NCBI RefSeq assembly: GCF_000350225.1
Contig: NW_005179208.1
Coordinates: 19,834-74,664 of the forward strand
DNA from: Chondrus crispus
Lineage: Eukaryota; Rhodophyta; Florideophyceae; Gigartinales; Gigartinaceae
Length of the DNA stretch: 54,831 bases
Direction: 5' to 3'
The position numbers were made by a program, and so were the translations under genes. Below, piece after piece: positions 21,346 to 30,143 of this stretch. The notes under the pieces are model-generated. The model was not told the origin of the DNA. It did no database searches and saw nothing but the letters and a program-made list of their open reading frames with translations. Each line of letters opens with the position of its first letter. The stretch's first letter is position 1.

Positions 21346-24300
21346 TTACATGCGGGCTGATCTCGCTACCATCTTCCAGCATGTGAGGGAGCAGTATCCC
21401 GGCTCGCCATTCGCTGGCTCGCTCCACAAATCCAGCTTCTTTGCCGCAGTGCTCATCCATACCTTCCCTGCACACATATCATGCAGACGTCCACCGCCAT
21501 TCGCATCACTCGCGCACGCCATGTTCCCGCATTTCATGTCAAACGTCAGCTCATCATCACTGAGAACTGCGCAGATGGAGGCTGCTGCGCATCTAAACCC
21601 TCTGGCAGCTGTCATCCTCCGACCCCTCCTCTTGCGCATCAATGGCAAATTTCTGCTCGAAGACATTTGATCAAGTAGCTGCAGGAGTTGCTGATCCGTG
21701 TCAGCATCGCCGCCGGCAATCTCCATCTTTTGCTTCTTCGTAGGCTGCTCCGCCTCTTCCCTTTCGTCGTCTTTGCCGACTTTTATTATATCGCAGCCAT
21801 CACGAATTGCGCTCCTTGCTCCTTCACCGCTGCCTGGCTCAACATTTGCATCGATTTCGCTCGCATTTATCATGTCGTCATCACCAGCGTGGCTCTCTTG
21901 TTCAGAAACGGATCCTAAATGGGATGAGACCTCGGCTTTTTCAGGTCCTTCGTCGGAGGAAGACTCCGGCAACGTGTTTTTGCGACGCTGGAGATGTTTC
22001 TTCGCTCCTTGCATCATCTTACGTTTCTCTAGAAGCTGCAAAAGCAGCGGTGCGGATGCGTCAATACAGTCGAAGTCAATGTCCGTCATTACAGCAGGAG
22101 ATCCGAGTTCAAGCGCAGCAATCCCGGCTGTACCTGTTCCGCACATGCAGTCGTACCAGAGCCCGCCGGGCTTGCAGTACGCAAGACCCAAGTCTTTCAG
22201 GAGGTCTATCGACTTCTGCTCAGGACGAATTTGCTTACGGCGCCGCGAGCCGCGCGGCGCACGGAGGCCAGAGGTCTGAGTGCTGTAGACGTCGTCCGTA
22301 TCGAGGTATCCCTCAAAATAGGAGTTCCACAGGAACTTACCCGAAAAAGGACGGACATGGTCGATAATATTCACTGTTCGAGCTCGCGTCGTATGTTTAA
22401 GATATGAATAGGGCTGGTCCAAATGCGTAAATCGATCGATGCTTTTGTAGAGCACAAGAACCAGTTCCTGTCCGTTATCCGGTCTCATCATCTTCCCAGG
22501 CGCTCGTCGCCGAAGCACTACTTCCCTCTCGATGGTAATTGGTATTATGTTGAAGTAAACCGGACAACTCGAGCCCATGTTCTGTAGCGTTGTCACAATT
22601 AGGACATAGGTCTGCCATGAACAGAAAAGCAGTATATTCCCACGCGTTGCACAGGCCTCTGCTGCATGAGTTACGACTCGCTTCACATCTTCCGCGCTAA
22701 TAAAGTCTCTAGTGCCCTTTGATACGCCAATATTATAGGGTAGATCGACAATGACAAGCATTGCTCTGCCTCGAACATGATCTCCAAAGTACGATTTTGA
22801 TGAGAATAATTCGAACGACTCGCGGAACATTTCGATATTCATGCAAGAGAGCTTTTCTCTTGCTACAGCGGATGCTTCGATGTTGAGCACCTGCTTCCCT
22901 TTCGGTAGGGGCATCTGTAGAGCCGTGGGTGAGCCTGGAGTGTTTGGATCATTGGGTAATCCCGGCGTATGTGGAGCACTCTGAACATCGTAATCAGAAA
23001 GGGGGCCTTCTCCATCAGATAATTCAGGCTGAACCGGTGCGGGACCACCGGTTTCGCTGTCGCCCATTTCATTTTTTTCTGCGACCCCGTTTCGAGACAC
23101 CTGAGCGATGTTAGTCCTTCCCTCAGCTACGCGGCATCTTGCCGCGCTGTCCTCCCCCCCCGCCCGTGCCGCCTGCAGGAGTGCGGGCGGGATCATGTGG
23201 GAGGTGTCAGCAGCTGTTCCCTGGTCTGAAATCTGCTCTGCAATCAATTTGTCTGCCGCGCCAGTGTTCACCATATGCAGCAGCTCGCGACGAAATTCAC
23301 CCGTCGGGGTTTTCTCTGGTACTGTACAGTTCTCGTCCACTGCCTCGAGGCCAGCATCATCGTTCACGTAGACATTGTAGCCCAGATAGCCGAGTAGCCG
23401 AGAAATATGCGCGGACGTTACGGCCATGGCAAAGCTAGCAGCATCCACCTGTGATTTTGTCACCGCCCCGGTATCTTTCTTGAGAAATTTCACGCGCGTA
23501 ATCAATCTCTTTTGTTGTAGGCTAGTCAGCTTGTGAATCCCAGTTGCCTTCGTGTTTGAAGACGTCCAGAGATTTTCGTATCCGATCTCCGTCATCACGC
23601 TCTGCATGAGGTAGAGCGCCGGCCAATGAAACTTCCGTGCAATCTGCAGGCGCTGCCGAAATGTGTTCTCAGATTCAAATCCCTGAGCGGGAGAAGAGGC
23701 AAACTTGGAATTGTCCGAAATGCGGGCATAGGCTGCTGCATCCTTTCTGCGGCCATTACTGGCAAGAGAATGATACATGTCCATGGCCCGTCGCACGAGG
23801 TGTAACTCTCCATCTACAGCTCTGACTTGGTCGAGAAGGTGCTTGCCAGCCACAAGCATATCCGCGTAGGTGAGCTTCACGCGATTGGATGACGCGGCAT
23901 TAAGCATCGTGCCCAGCATAACCATGGAATGCCTGCTGCACGTTCGGAGCAGTCGGGCTTGTGGCCGCATCTCCTTGAATTCCTTGCGATCTTGTGGAGT
24001 GGGAGCCTCCTCTGCCAGCATAACCAGGGCTTCGAGCAACGCGGCGCCATCGCACACACCATACCACACATTTCCCGTCTTTTCCCCCTCTTGGATTGCG
24101 CGCTCGGCGGTTGGGTCGTCAACGGCCTTGCCGGCTTGAACGAGATCCGACGGCAGCGCCTTGTACACAGTCAGGGCCGCGGAAGCTGACACAAAAGACA
24201 GAGTTGAGATGCTGTGGGCGAGCGCACGTACACGAGATTTAGAGACAGCGCGAATGCGCGCACCGGGCACACACCTCGCCGGGTCAACGTGCACGAAGCC

Positions 24301-24369
24301 GTCAAACATGTCGGCGAAAGACATTGCGCTCTCGGTCTCATGACCATCACCGGCCGGCGGGCTTTCCAT
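21346..24369 (-). CDS. ParB-like/DNA N6-adenine or N4-cytosine methyltransferase fusion
   Basis: An uninterrupted 1007-residue frame from ATG 24367-24369. Residues 25-120 resemble a ParB/sulfiredoxin-fold domain (VHVDPARCVPGARI, SRVRALAHSIS, then WYGVCDGAALLEAL). After a helical middle and a Pro/Ser-rich linker (430-490) comes a beta-class amino-methyltransferase. Its catalytic motif is VDLPYNIG (541-548, DLPY in place of DPPY); then come PEQKSIDLL (716-724) and the AdoMet-binding YDCMCGTGTAG (739-749) ending in TDIDFD. A charged tail follows, then a cysteine cluster (C947, C952, C966, C993, C997, with H963) that looks zinc-binding. Such proteins methylate A or C amino groups in DNA. The ParB-MTase fusion is known from phages and bacteria; a long intronless eukaryotic version among dead transposons suggests transfer or a mobile origin. 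Confidence 0.8.
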   Translation of the reverse strand: MESPPAGDGHETESAMSFADMFDGFVHVDPARCVPGARIRAVSKSRVRALAHSISTLSFVSASAALTVYKALPSDLVQAGKAVDDPTAERAIQEGEKTGNVWYGVCDGAALLEALVMLAEEAPTPQDRKEFKEMRPQARLLRTCSRHSMVMLGTMLNAASSNRVKLTYADMLVAGKHLLDQVRAVDGELHLVRRAMDMYHSLASNGRRKDAAAYARISDNSKFASSPAQGFESENTFRQRLQIARKFHWPALYLMQSVMTEIGYENLWTSSNTKATGIHKLTSLQQKRLITRVKFLKKDTGAVTKSQVDAASFAMAVTSAHISRLLGYLGYNVYVNDDAGLEAVDENCTVPEKTPTGEFRRELLHMVNTGAADKLIAEQISDQGTAADTSHMIPPALLQAARAGGEDSAARCRVAEGRTNIAQVSRNGVAEKNEMGDSETGGPAPVQPELSDGEGPLSDYDVQSAPHTPGLPNDPNTPGSPTALQMPLPKGKQVLNIEASAVAREKLSCMNIEMFRESFELFSSKSYFGDHVRGRAMLVIVDLPYNIGVSKGTRDFISAEDVKRVVTHAAEACATRGNILLFCSWQTYVLIVTTLQNMGSSCPVYFNIIPITIEREVVLRRRAPGKMMRPDNGQELVLVLYKSIDRFTHLDQPYSYLKHTTRARTVNIIDHVRPFSGKFLWNSYFEGYLDTDDVYSTQTSGLRAPRGSRRRKQIRPEQKSIDLLKDLGLAYCKPGGLWYDCMCGTGTAGIAALELGSPAVMTDIDFDCIDASAPLLLQLLEKRKMMQGAKKHLQRRKNTLPESSSDEGPEKAEVSSHLGSVSEQESHAGDDDMINASEIDANVEPGSGEGARSAIRDGCDIIKVGKDDEREEAEQPTKKQKMEIAGGDADTDQQLLQLLDQMSSSRNLPLMRKRRGRRMTAARGFRCAAASICAVLSDDELTFDMKCGNMACASDANGGGRLHDMCAGKVWMSTAAKKLDLWSEPANGEPGYCSLTCWKMVARSARM

Positions 24370-24506
24370 TTCGCCGACTTCGAGCAGATGTGCGATAAAT
24401 CTAGCAAATTGCTTCTGATTGTAGTCCTCTGCAAGCGAGCTGCTGCGCGATGCGTCCTCACTCGATGTTGTAAAGGATCCAGTGCCATCAGCACAGTGAG
24501 ATGACT

Positions 24507-24560
24507 CGGCTAGGCTGATTTGGCCTGCTTCATGCGAAGCAGGCCAGCACAGCCTAGCCG
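24507..24560. repeat. Two-storey hairpin upstream of the methyltransferase
   Basis: CGGCTAGGCTG (24507-24517) pairs with CAGCCTAGCCG (24550-24560). Inside it, GGCCTGCTTC (24522-24531) pairs with GAAGCAGGCC (24536-24545) around loop ATGC, and a 4-base internal loop lies on each side. It sits about 140 bp before the methyltransferase start codon. It could be an element end, an operator or an RNA hairpin in the leader. Confidence 0.75.
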
Positions 24561-25818
24561 ACGCTGATCACCACGTGACCGTCGCCACGTAGAGAAGTTG
24601 ACGTGTTCATCAGCTCATATCCCTATCCCCATAACACTGTCAGCAAAGAACGAATAAACGATACTCGGTGTTTGGAAGAGGCAAAAATATTAGCCAAGGC
24701 AAAGAATATCGACATTTCGGGATATCATACCCTTACTTACAGCGATCTGAGAGTTATGACAGTGTTTTTTCCGAAGTTTTACGATTTCCTTCTGCCAACA
24801 AATATATTTGGACCTCTTATGACCTGAATAAACATTATCGGGTGCTTGCTGACAGTGGGTTCAGTCTTCGTCAATCGAAACAACGGCAGCGTGGATTCCG
24901 AGCGAAGAAATGTAAACAGTGGACAGGATTCGGCTCATGCATCTGGGAGGGATCCTCGCGAGCCAAAAAATGTGAAAGTTGAGTTCGAGAAAGTTGGAGT
25001 GGAGCATTGTACACAGAACACTGGGAGCCATATATTTAATCTTTCACCCTTCCCCCTTCCTAGCCCCTCTTTACTTTTGATATTCAATTTCCAAGCCTTC
25101 CGTCCCCGTCTCCGCACTTGGTGCGTTTCCGCCGCTATCCTCATTCCCGGGTCGCCTTCCAATGCGTGATTTGCCGGTGACGGCGTCCCCGAGCACCCAC
25201 ACATTCGCTTGAGCTTGGCGACCAGTTTTTCCGCCTCGCCTTCCTCCATTCTGCGCCGCGATCCTGACGTGCGTTGCTGCACTTGATCGATCTCCCGACA
25301 TCTCCGTTTGAAGATGAGGACTGATATGGCCTACCTAAGCAGGATTCCATGTATTATTCATAGGGGTATTTGTTCGTTCCCTCTCACGGGAAGTTTGTAT
25401 GCGATTGCTGGGGATATAAAACATCTCTGTCACCCGTTTATAGTTTGCCGTGAACTGACAGATGTTGACGCATGGAGACAGTTCAAGCAGGACTAATGTG
25501 CTGAGCGAGGTGTGCATATAACAACAACATGGAACTGGATTTGAAGATAACGACATGAAATCTCCCTTTTTATTTCTCTCCAACTCATAGTCAACTTCGG
25601 AGCTCCGGGCACCATTTTCGTCATAGAAATCCGTCTCTTCCTCCCACAAACCGTTGTAACTATCATCCGCAAATCAAAAAACCGCCATCGACGTCGTTAT
25701 AACGCCGTGTGCAGAGTCTGAATATTCATAAACTGCACTAAATCTCCGCGAAAGCCTCGGTCCGTCATTTTTAATCCATGAGCGCGCTGCCGAATACTTT
25801 CTATCCTCGCTTGCTGAT
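24561..25818. other. Spacer between methyltransferase and DUF7869 genes
   Basis: About 1.25 kb without a recognisable gene. Short frames on both strands overlap each other and show no known domain. The region contains the 3' flank of the DUF7869-type gene and the promoter side of the methyltransferase gene. Confidence 0.45.
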
Positions 25819-28140
25819 CTAGCCACCAGCATCTCGAGATTCACACGTGACTAACGTCCTCGATATTTCTTTTTGTACTTTCACTGGGAGCTGCCCGCTC
25901 CGGAGAAGCTTAGGAAATTTGCAGAGAACGGAATCGACATAGATTTCGTCAGCATCGCCAACCGCAGGGCAAAATTTAGCTGTCAGCTCTGCGACTCCAT
26001 TTTCGGGTTCCATCCATTGGACCCACAACACCGCGATGCGTTGCTCTTGCCCAGGAACAGGATTGGTCTTTTTCCTCTTCACTATCGCTCCAATCCAGAA
26101 TCTCCCGAACTTGAGCTGGGTGACGTGCGGTCGGACCACAACAAGATCTCCCACATTGTACTCCACGCCCGCGATCGGTATCTCATCCATGTCGAAGTCA
26201 GGCTCCTCATCTTCAGAGCCTGGCGAGAGCGACTCTCCGCATCGCCCATCAGGCAGCCGTTCTCTCATGTATACTGCACCGCGTGTGTAATGCCCGTTCA
26301 TCTCTGGACAAGTGCTTAGGTTCCACGGGCATGGAACTTCGCCACCAAGTGTCAGTCTTGCGATGAGAGTTCTAAGAGCTTCCATGCTCGCCTGGGAACC
26401 GATCCGACGTTCAACTGCCTGAATGCGTCGCGTCATCCTGTGCGCGTCTTCTGTAGTGCTCTTCTTGCGTACAAGAGGAGGAATTGTCATTTTTCGTAGG
26501 TCCAAACTTAAGCCTGGGCGCAGAAACCCCCCCGGCAGCCCAGAAGACAGTAGAGACACGGAACTCTGCGAAATTGGCCAAAGCTTGACCTCACACGTAG
26601 AGGCACCTGCTGCGTCAACTGTGAATGAGAACTCGTGGTACACAGTAAATCCACTGAGCTCTGAGGACGGTCGAAGAAGCCTATTAACCTCGAACAGAGC
26701 TTTCGTGTTGATAGTTGAGTCAATATGTGATATGATCGGCTGCGGAGTGAAGCTCTCCCCAAGCGCGGCATGTAATTCAGGAATAGTGCATATGTTCTTA
26801 TCACGGATGCCTGCCCCAGTCCTAGAAAACATCTGATCAATGTCCTCATGAGTGTGACCTTTAGGCAGATAACGTGCCACCACTTTTTTGAATACTCCTC
26901 GAACGACAAGCAGCTCAAAATACCCATGAGTGAACGAGTTTTTGTTCTCGCGGGTGCAGTTGTCGAGTTGAACAAAGAGCACGGGCGGTAATATGAGATC
27001 CAAGGGTTGTAATCGGTTACTCTCGGACGTAATAACTCTGTGAATCACCTCGACTACAAGGTTAGATCCAGTTAGATTGTAGTCCTCCGCAGTGAACAAA
27101 AATGCTCCGGCACCAGCTGACTTCCCTCCGTGGTTCAGTACACCAATGAGATGTATGGGAATACCCAGCCCAATTGAAGAAGCCTTCGATTTGCTCGCAA
27201 AATGTGGCAATGCGTACTTCACTTGATCAGCGCCGTCTACAATCAAGGAAATCGTCCTGTCAGGGCGGAGCTGCGCTTCGTCTCTTGTCGCGTAGTACAT
27301 GGCACGACTTGCACGTACGAACTGGATATGCTCGGACCGTCTCCGCAGCGTATCCTCTCTTTGCTCCGCGGTCAGAGGTCCATCCAAATCTTCGTCAAAC
27401 TCGACGCATGTATCACACCTAGCAAACCCGTGCAGTCGTCTCGTCTTGATCTCAGGTGCAACCTCCTTCCAGGTCCGCACGAAGTGCGTGTAACCGCATG
27501 GGAGGCGACCAAGCGCCCTCTCCTGTTCACAGTAGTCTTCCCACACCTCTATTTTGTTGCGTTGTGGGAGATGGAAAACATCGCGCTCCGGACTGTGGTC
27601 AGCGTCTCTAGATTTCACTCCGAGAAGATACGCAGCAACAAGGGTGTGCTTGCTGCCATCCAAAGATCTTGCCCGCCTATTGGCATACGGTGAAGACGGC
27701 GCATGCGGAGTACCAAGCACACTATTAAGTAAGTCCGGCGACGCTGTTGTTACACTGCGCATGTATGAACGACAGACTACGATCCCATGGTACTGAAAAA
27801 CAGGCTTGTTCTTGCTGCTCGATCCACTATCAGAATCTCGGTCGTCAAGCGCATTTCGATCGGCCACGAGTCCGATGAGAAGTCGTTTCCGGTGAACTTG
27901 AGTTTTGCCGGCGCAGAAGGAACGACGGAGGCCCCTCGACTGCTGAAATGGAATGATCTGGCCACATCGCTGTGCGCAGCACTCCACCGGTGGTTTGTAC
28001 GTCCCCGCTTCATTCGCAAGCGCATTACGCCTCATTGCAGCAGAGGACTTTGACTTGCTGATTGCATTGCGATTGCGAGAGCTTCTTCCGCGCCGCACAG
28101 AACCGCGTTGGGACTCTGAATCAGAGCTGGAGCGTGGCAT
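25819..28140 (-). CDS. DUF7869-type protein, DDE/RNase H-like transposase candidate
   Basis: An intact 773-residue frame from ATG 28138-28140. The N-terminus is basic, with a cysteine/histidine cluster (C54, C55, C59, C76). The core (about 240-460) has SLIVDGADQVKYALPHF (D302), LFVQLDNCTRENKN (D393) and GHTHEDIDQMFSR (E432). The last motif is typical of proteins I recall as DUF7869, expanded in algae, dinoflagellates and corals. The spacing of D302, D393 and E432 would suit an RNase H-fold DDE enzyme, so a transposase role is plausible but inferred. The C-terminus (YNVGDLVVVRPH, then FWIGAIV) looks like a BAH/Tudor-like chromatin-binding barrel. It lies upstream of the methyltransferase on the same strand. 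Confidence 0.6.
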   Translation of the reverse strand: MPRSSSDSESQRGSVRRGRSSRNRNAISKSKSSAAMRRNALANEAGTYKPPVECCAQRCGQIIPFQQSRGLRRSFCAGKTQVHRKRLLIGLVADRNALDDRDSDSGSSSKNKPVFQYHGIVVCRSYMRSVTTASPDLLNSVLGTPHAPSSPYANRRARSLDGSKHTLVAAYLLGVKSRDADHSPERDVFHLPQRNKIEVWEDYCEQERALGRLPCGYTHFVRTWKEVAPEIKTRRLHGFARCDTCVEFDEDLDGPLTAEQREDTLRRRSEHIQFVRASRAMYYATRDEAQLRPDRTISLIVDGADQVKYALPHFASKSKASSIGLGIPIHLIGVLNHGGKSAGAGAFLFTAEDYNLTGSNLVVEVIHRVITSESNRLQPLDLILPPVLFVQLDNCTRENKNSFTHGYFELLVVRGVFKKVVARYLPKGHTHEDIDQMFSRTGAGIRDKNICTIPELHAALGESFTPQPIISHIDSTINTKALFEVNRLLRPSSELSGFTVYHEFSFTVDAAGASTCEVKLWPISQSSVSLLSSGLPGGFLRPGLSLDLRKMTIPPLVRKKSTTEDAHRMTRRIQAVERRIGSQASMEALRTLIARLTLGGEVPCPWNLSTCPEMNGHYTRGAVYMRERLPDGRCGESLSPGSEDEEPDFDMDEIPIAGVEYNVGDLVVVRPHVTQLKFGRFWIGAIVKRKKTNPVPGQEQRIAVLWVQWMEPENGVAELTAKFCPAVGDADEIYVDSVLCKFPKLLRSGQLPVKVQKEISRTLVTCESRDAGG

Positions 28141-28626
28141 GGGAACCGACGCCGAAGTCCGAATGCGGACCGCCGTGGAATACTGCTACGACAAGCAGCA
28201 GAAGCATGCGCCCCGCGTAGTGGCTGACTAAGGTCCGGGGCATACCAGGCTTTCGCGCCTAATGTCAAGACCAATCTGCAGCCTTCGCTGGAATCTATCG
28301 AGAATAAGCCCTACAGCAATGATGCCGAGAGAAGGCTGGAAAAATCTTCGGCAGGGGAGCAACGCCCTGCTGACGCCGCCACCCCTTGCCCATGGCACGT
28401 CCCATTGGGCAATGCTCTCGCGCAGTGCAACGGCTGGCGTGCCAAGTGGTGTCGGCGGGCGAGGAGAGGCCGCTGCCCGTGCTGCACCGCGAAGGGCAGG
28501 ACAGGGCGACATGATGGAGCACATGCTGCATGTGCCGGGCGGCGGGGACGCGGTGGCGAGGGATGGGGACCGCATGACGGGGCTAGCGCAGCTCAGGAAG
28601 AAGCTCCCGCGCATGATTGAGGGCGG
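28141..28626. other. Upstream flank of the DUF7869-type gene
   Basis: GC-rich sequence without a confident gene. A plus-strand frame at 28575-28620 reads GLAQLRKKLP and may be the start of the UTP14-like piece that follows, one frame away. The long minus-strand frame at 28228-29124 has no domain and covers the UTP14-like plus-strand homology. Confidence 0.4.
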
Positions 28627-28942
28627 GAGAAGGCCCTCGCCCTGCCGCTGCACGAGCTTGTCAGAGGCAAGCTGGAGCGCGAGCAGGCGTATAAGATCGC
28701 GTCGCAGAAGGTCAGCGCCAAATGGGCGCGGGTAGTTGGCAAGAATTGCGAGAAGGAGGTGTTCAACTTTGCGAAGGGAACCGCAGAGACGGATAGGAGG
28801 AATATGAGCGCTGTCGAGGAGGGCTTCAGGATGTTTGAGGAGCGTGAGAAGGAAATCCAGATGATGCTTAGGAATGGGGGCGTGGGGAGCGATGTGCAGG
28901 TTGTGAGGAATGAGGAGAAGTTCTTCAAGATCAGCTGGAAGT
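28627..28942 (+). pseudogene. UTP14-like N-terminal fragment
   Basis: About 105 codons read LPLHELVRGKLEREQAYK, then VSAKWARVVGKNCEKEVFNF and EEREKEIQMMLRN. This follows the UTP14 pattern of an (R/L)ER-x-AYE helix, a V-S-x-W-x-x-V-x-x-N-R segment and a short E-x-x-I-x-x-L helix. The frame is entered from another frame by a one-base shift near 28625 (a G run), and homology stops at 28942, exactly where a foldback starts. The piece is on the plus strand, opposite to the C-terminal piece at 20291-21178. The match is to family pattern only. Confidence 0.5.
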
Positions 28943-28995
28943 CGCTGGAGTGTCCAAAGACGAGCTTCTGGAGCTCCTCCTTGGACACTCCAGCG
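28943..28995. repeat. 15-bp inverted repeat at the end of the UTP14-like fragment
   Basis: CGCTGGAGTGTCCAA (28943-28957) is perfectly complementary to 28981-28995, with a 23-base loop. Such a foldback at the end of a homology block is a common scar of template switching or of a rearrangement joint. Confidence 0.75.
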
Positions 28996-29889
28996 AATTA
29001 ATGATGGAAAACTCTGACGACAGTGATTGTTAAAACTCTGGGTGTGCACAGCATGCGACAGAGAAGCAGCTTGATGCCAAGATAGAGAAAGTAAAGCATT
29101 CTCTGAATCAATAAGAGAAGGCAAGTTCGAGATAGAAGAAGCGAAAAGGAGTGATAGGAATGAACTTCATGCACATAGCGTCGCGCTGCGCGGCCGCCAG
29201 TTCGACGCCCGTGTCGCGCGCTGCGTACGCCACGTCCACCAGAAGCGGATCACGGCCGCCGAGTGGCACCGGGCCGGCACCCACATCGGCACGGGAAACA
29301 AGGCCGGCATCATGGGCTTGTGAGGCGTCAGCGACGTCCGCCTCGGCGACTCCCTGCACGCGTGCTGCCGGCCGCAGCGCCGCCTACGTGCACTACTGCA
29401 ACCTCACCACCTTTGCGTTCGTGCCCACAAGGGACGAGGTGTACAGTTGCGCGGCAGACAGTGTCGTGCAATGGCTCGCGCTGGAGCTGGTCGCGATCGC
29501 CGCACAGCAGGAGAAGCGGAACGAGGGCGTCAGAGGTGGGGAGGAGGTGCTCAAAATGAACTCAGAGGGATGGCATGGGCAGCGCAATTCTAAGATGGCG
29601 TACAGCTTGGCGGGCGACGGAAACGGGTTGTACATCGGTGATGGTGCCGGCTAATTGTGGCCCGTGGACTCGCAGGAGGCCGGCAAAAAGGGGGTGTGCT
29701 GGCGGTTGCATAGAGGCAAGGTGACGTGCGCGGGAGTCAACGTCGCGGGGGGAATCTGATGGCAACGGCGAACAATGACCGGCGGGTGTGTGGGAGGCGT
29801 GGCGGATTGAGTGAGGCTCCGAGCTGGGGTGATACTCTTCGTCACGGACTCCAAGTGCAAGTTCCTGAGCTTGAGACCAACGAATATAT
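28996..29889. other. Spacer with decayed coding-like sequence
   Basis: Around 29112-29325 a plus frame reads KFEIEEAKRSDRNELHAH, then LRGRQFDARV, reminiscent of the charged C-terminal helix of transposon Myb-like proteins, but too short to assign. A following frame (to 29654) is open without a known domain. Treated as a decayed remnant. Confidence 0.35.
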
Positions 29890-30143
29890 AAAATATTTAT
29901 CGGGTACCGTGATGGCGTGACAGTCACGGGGAGGGCTACAAGAGCACCAAGAGACCTCCCAGGGTCAAAACGCAAGCAGAAGACGCTAAGATACTTGCAG
30001 AACCCCTAAGGAGCTCCCATTACTTATTGTCTAGTGTCTTCAACGACTGCGGAATAGTTTTGTAACGTTTTAGTGCGCTTATAACATAACTAAAGAAAAG
30101 AACGATCTTTGCACTAGAAACCGATCTACCGGAAACCCCTGTT
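29890..30143 (-). repeat. PiggyBac 3' terminal region, inverted copy
   Basis: An inverted copy of 17847-18094 at about 90 percent identity, including the last codons and stop of a piggyBac-like frame. Its outer end abuts the pogo transposase frame at 30144, so it replaced or interrupted the 5' end of that gene. Confidence 0.8.

Noticed and set aside
24507..24560. Hairpin as a Helitron 3' end
   Set aside because: No CTRR terminus follows and no Rep/helicase sequence is nearby.
28228..29124. 298-codon minus-strand frame
   Set aside because: It lies antisense to the UTP14-like homology on the plus strand, has no domain, and its length is explained by GC-rich composition.
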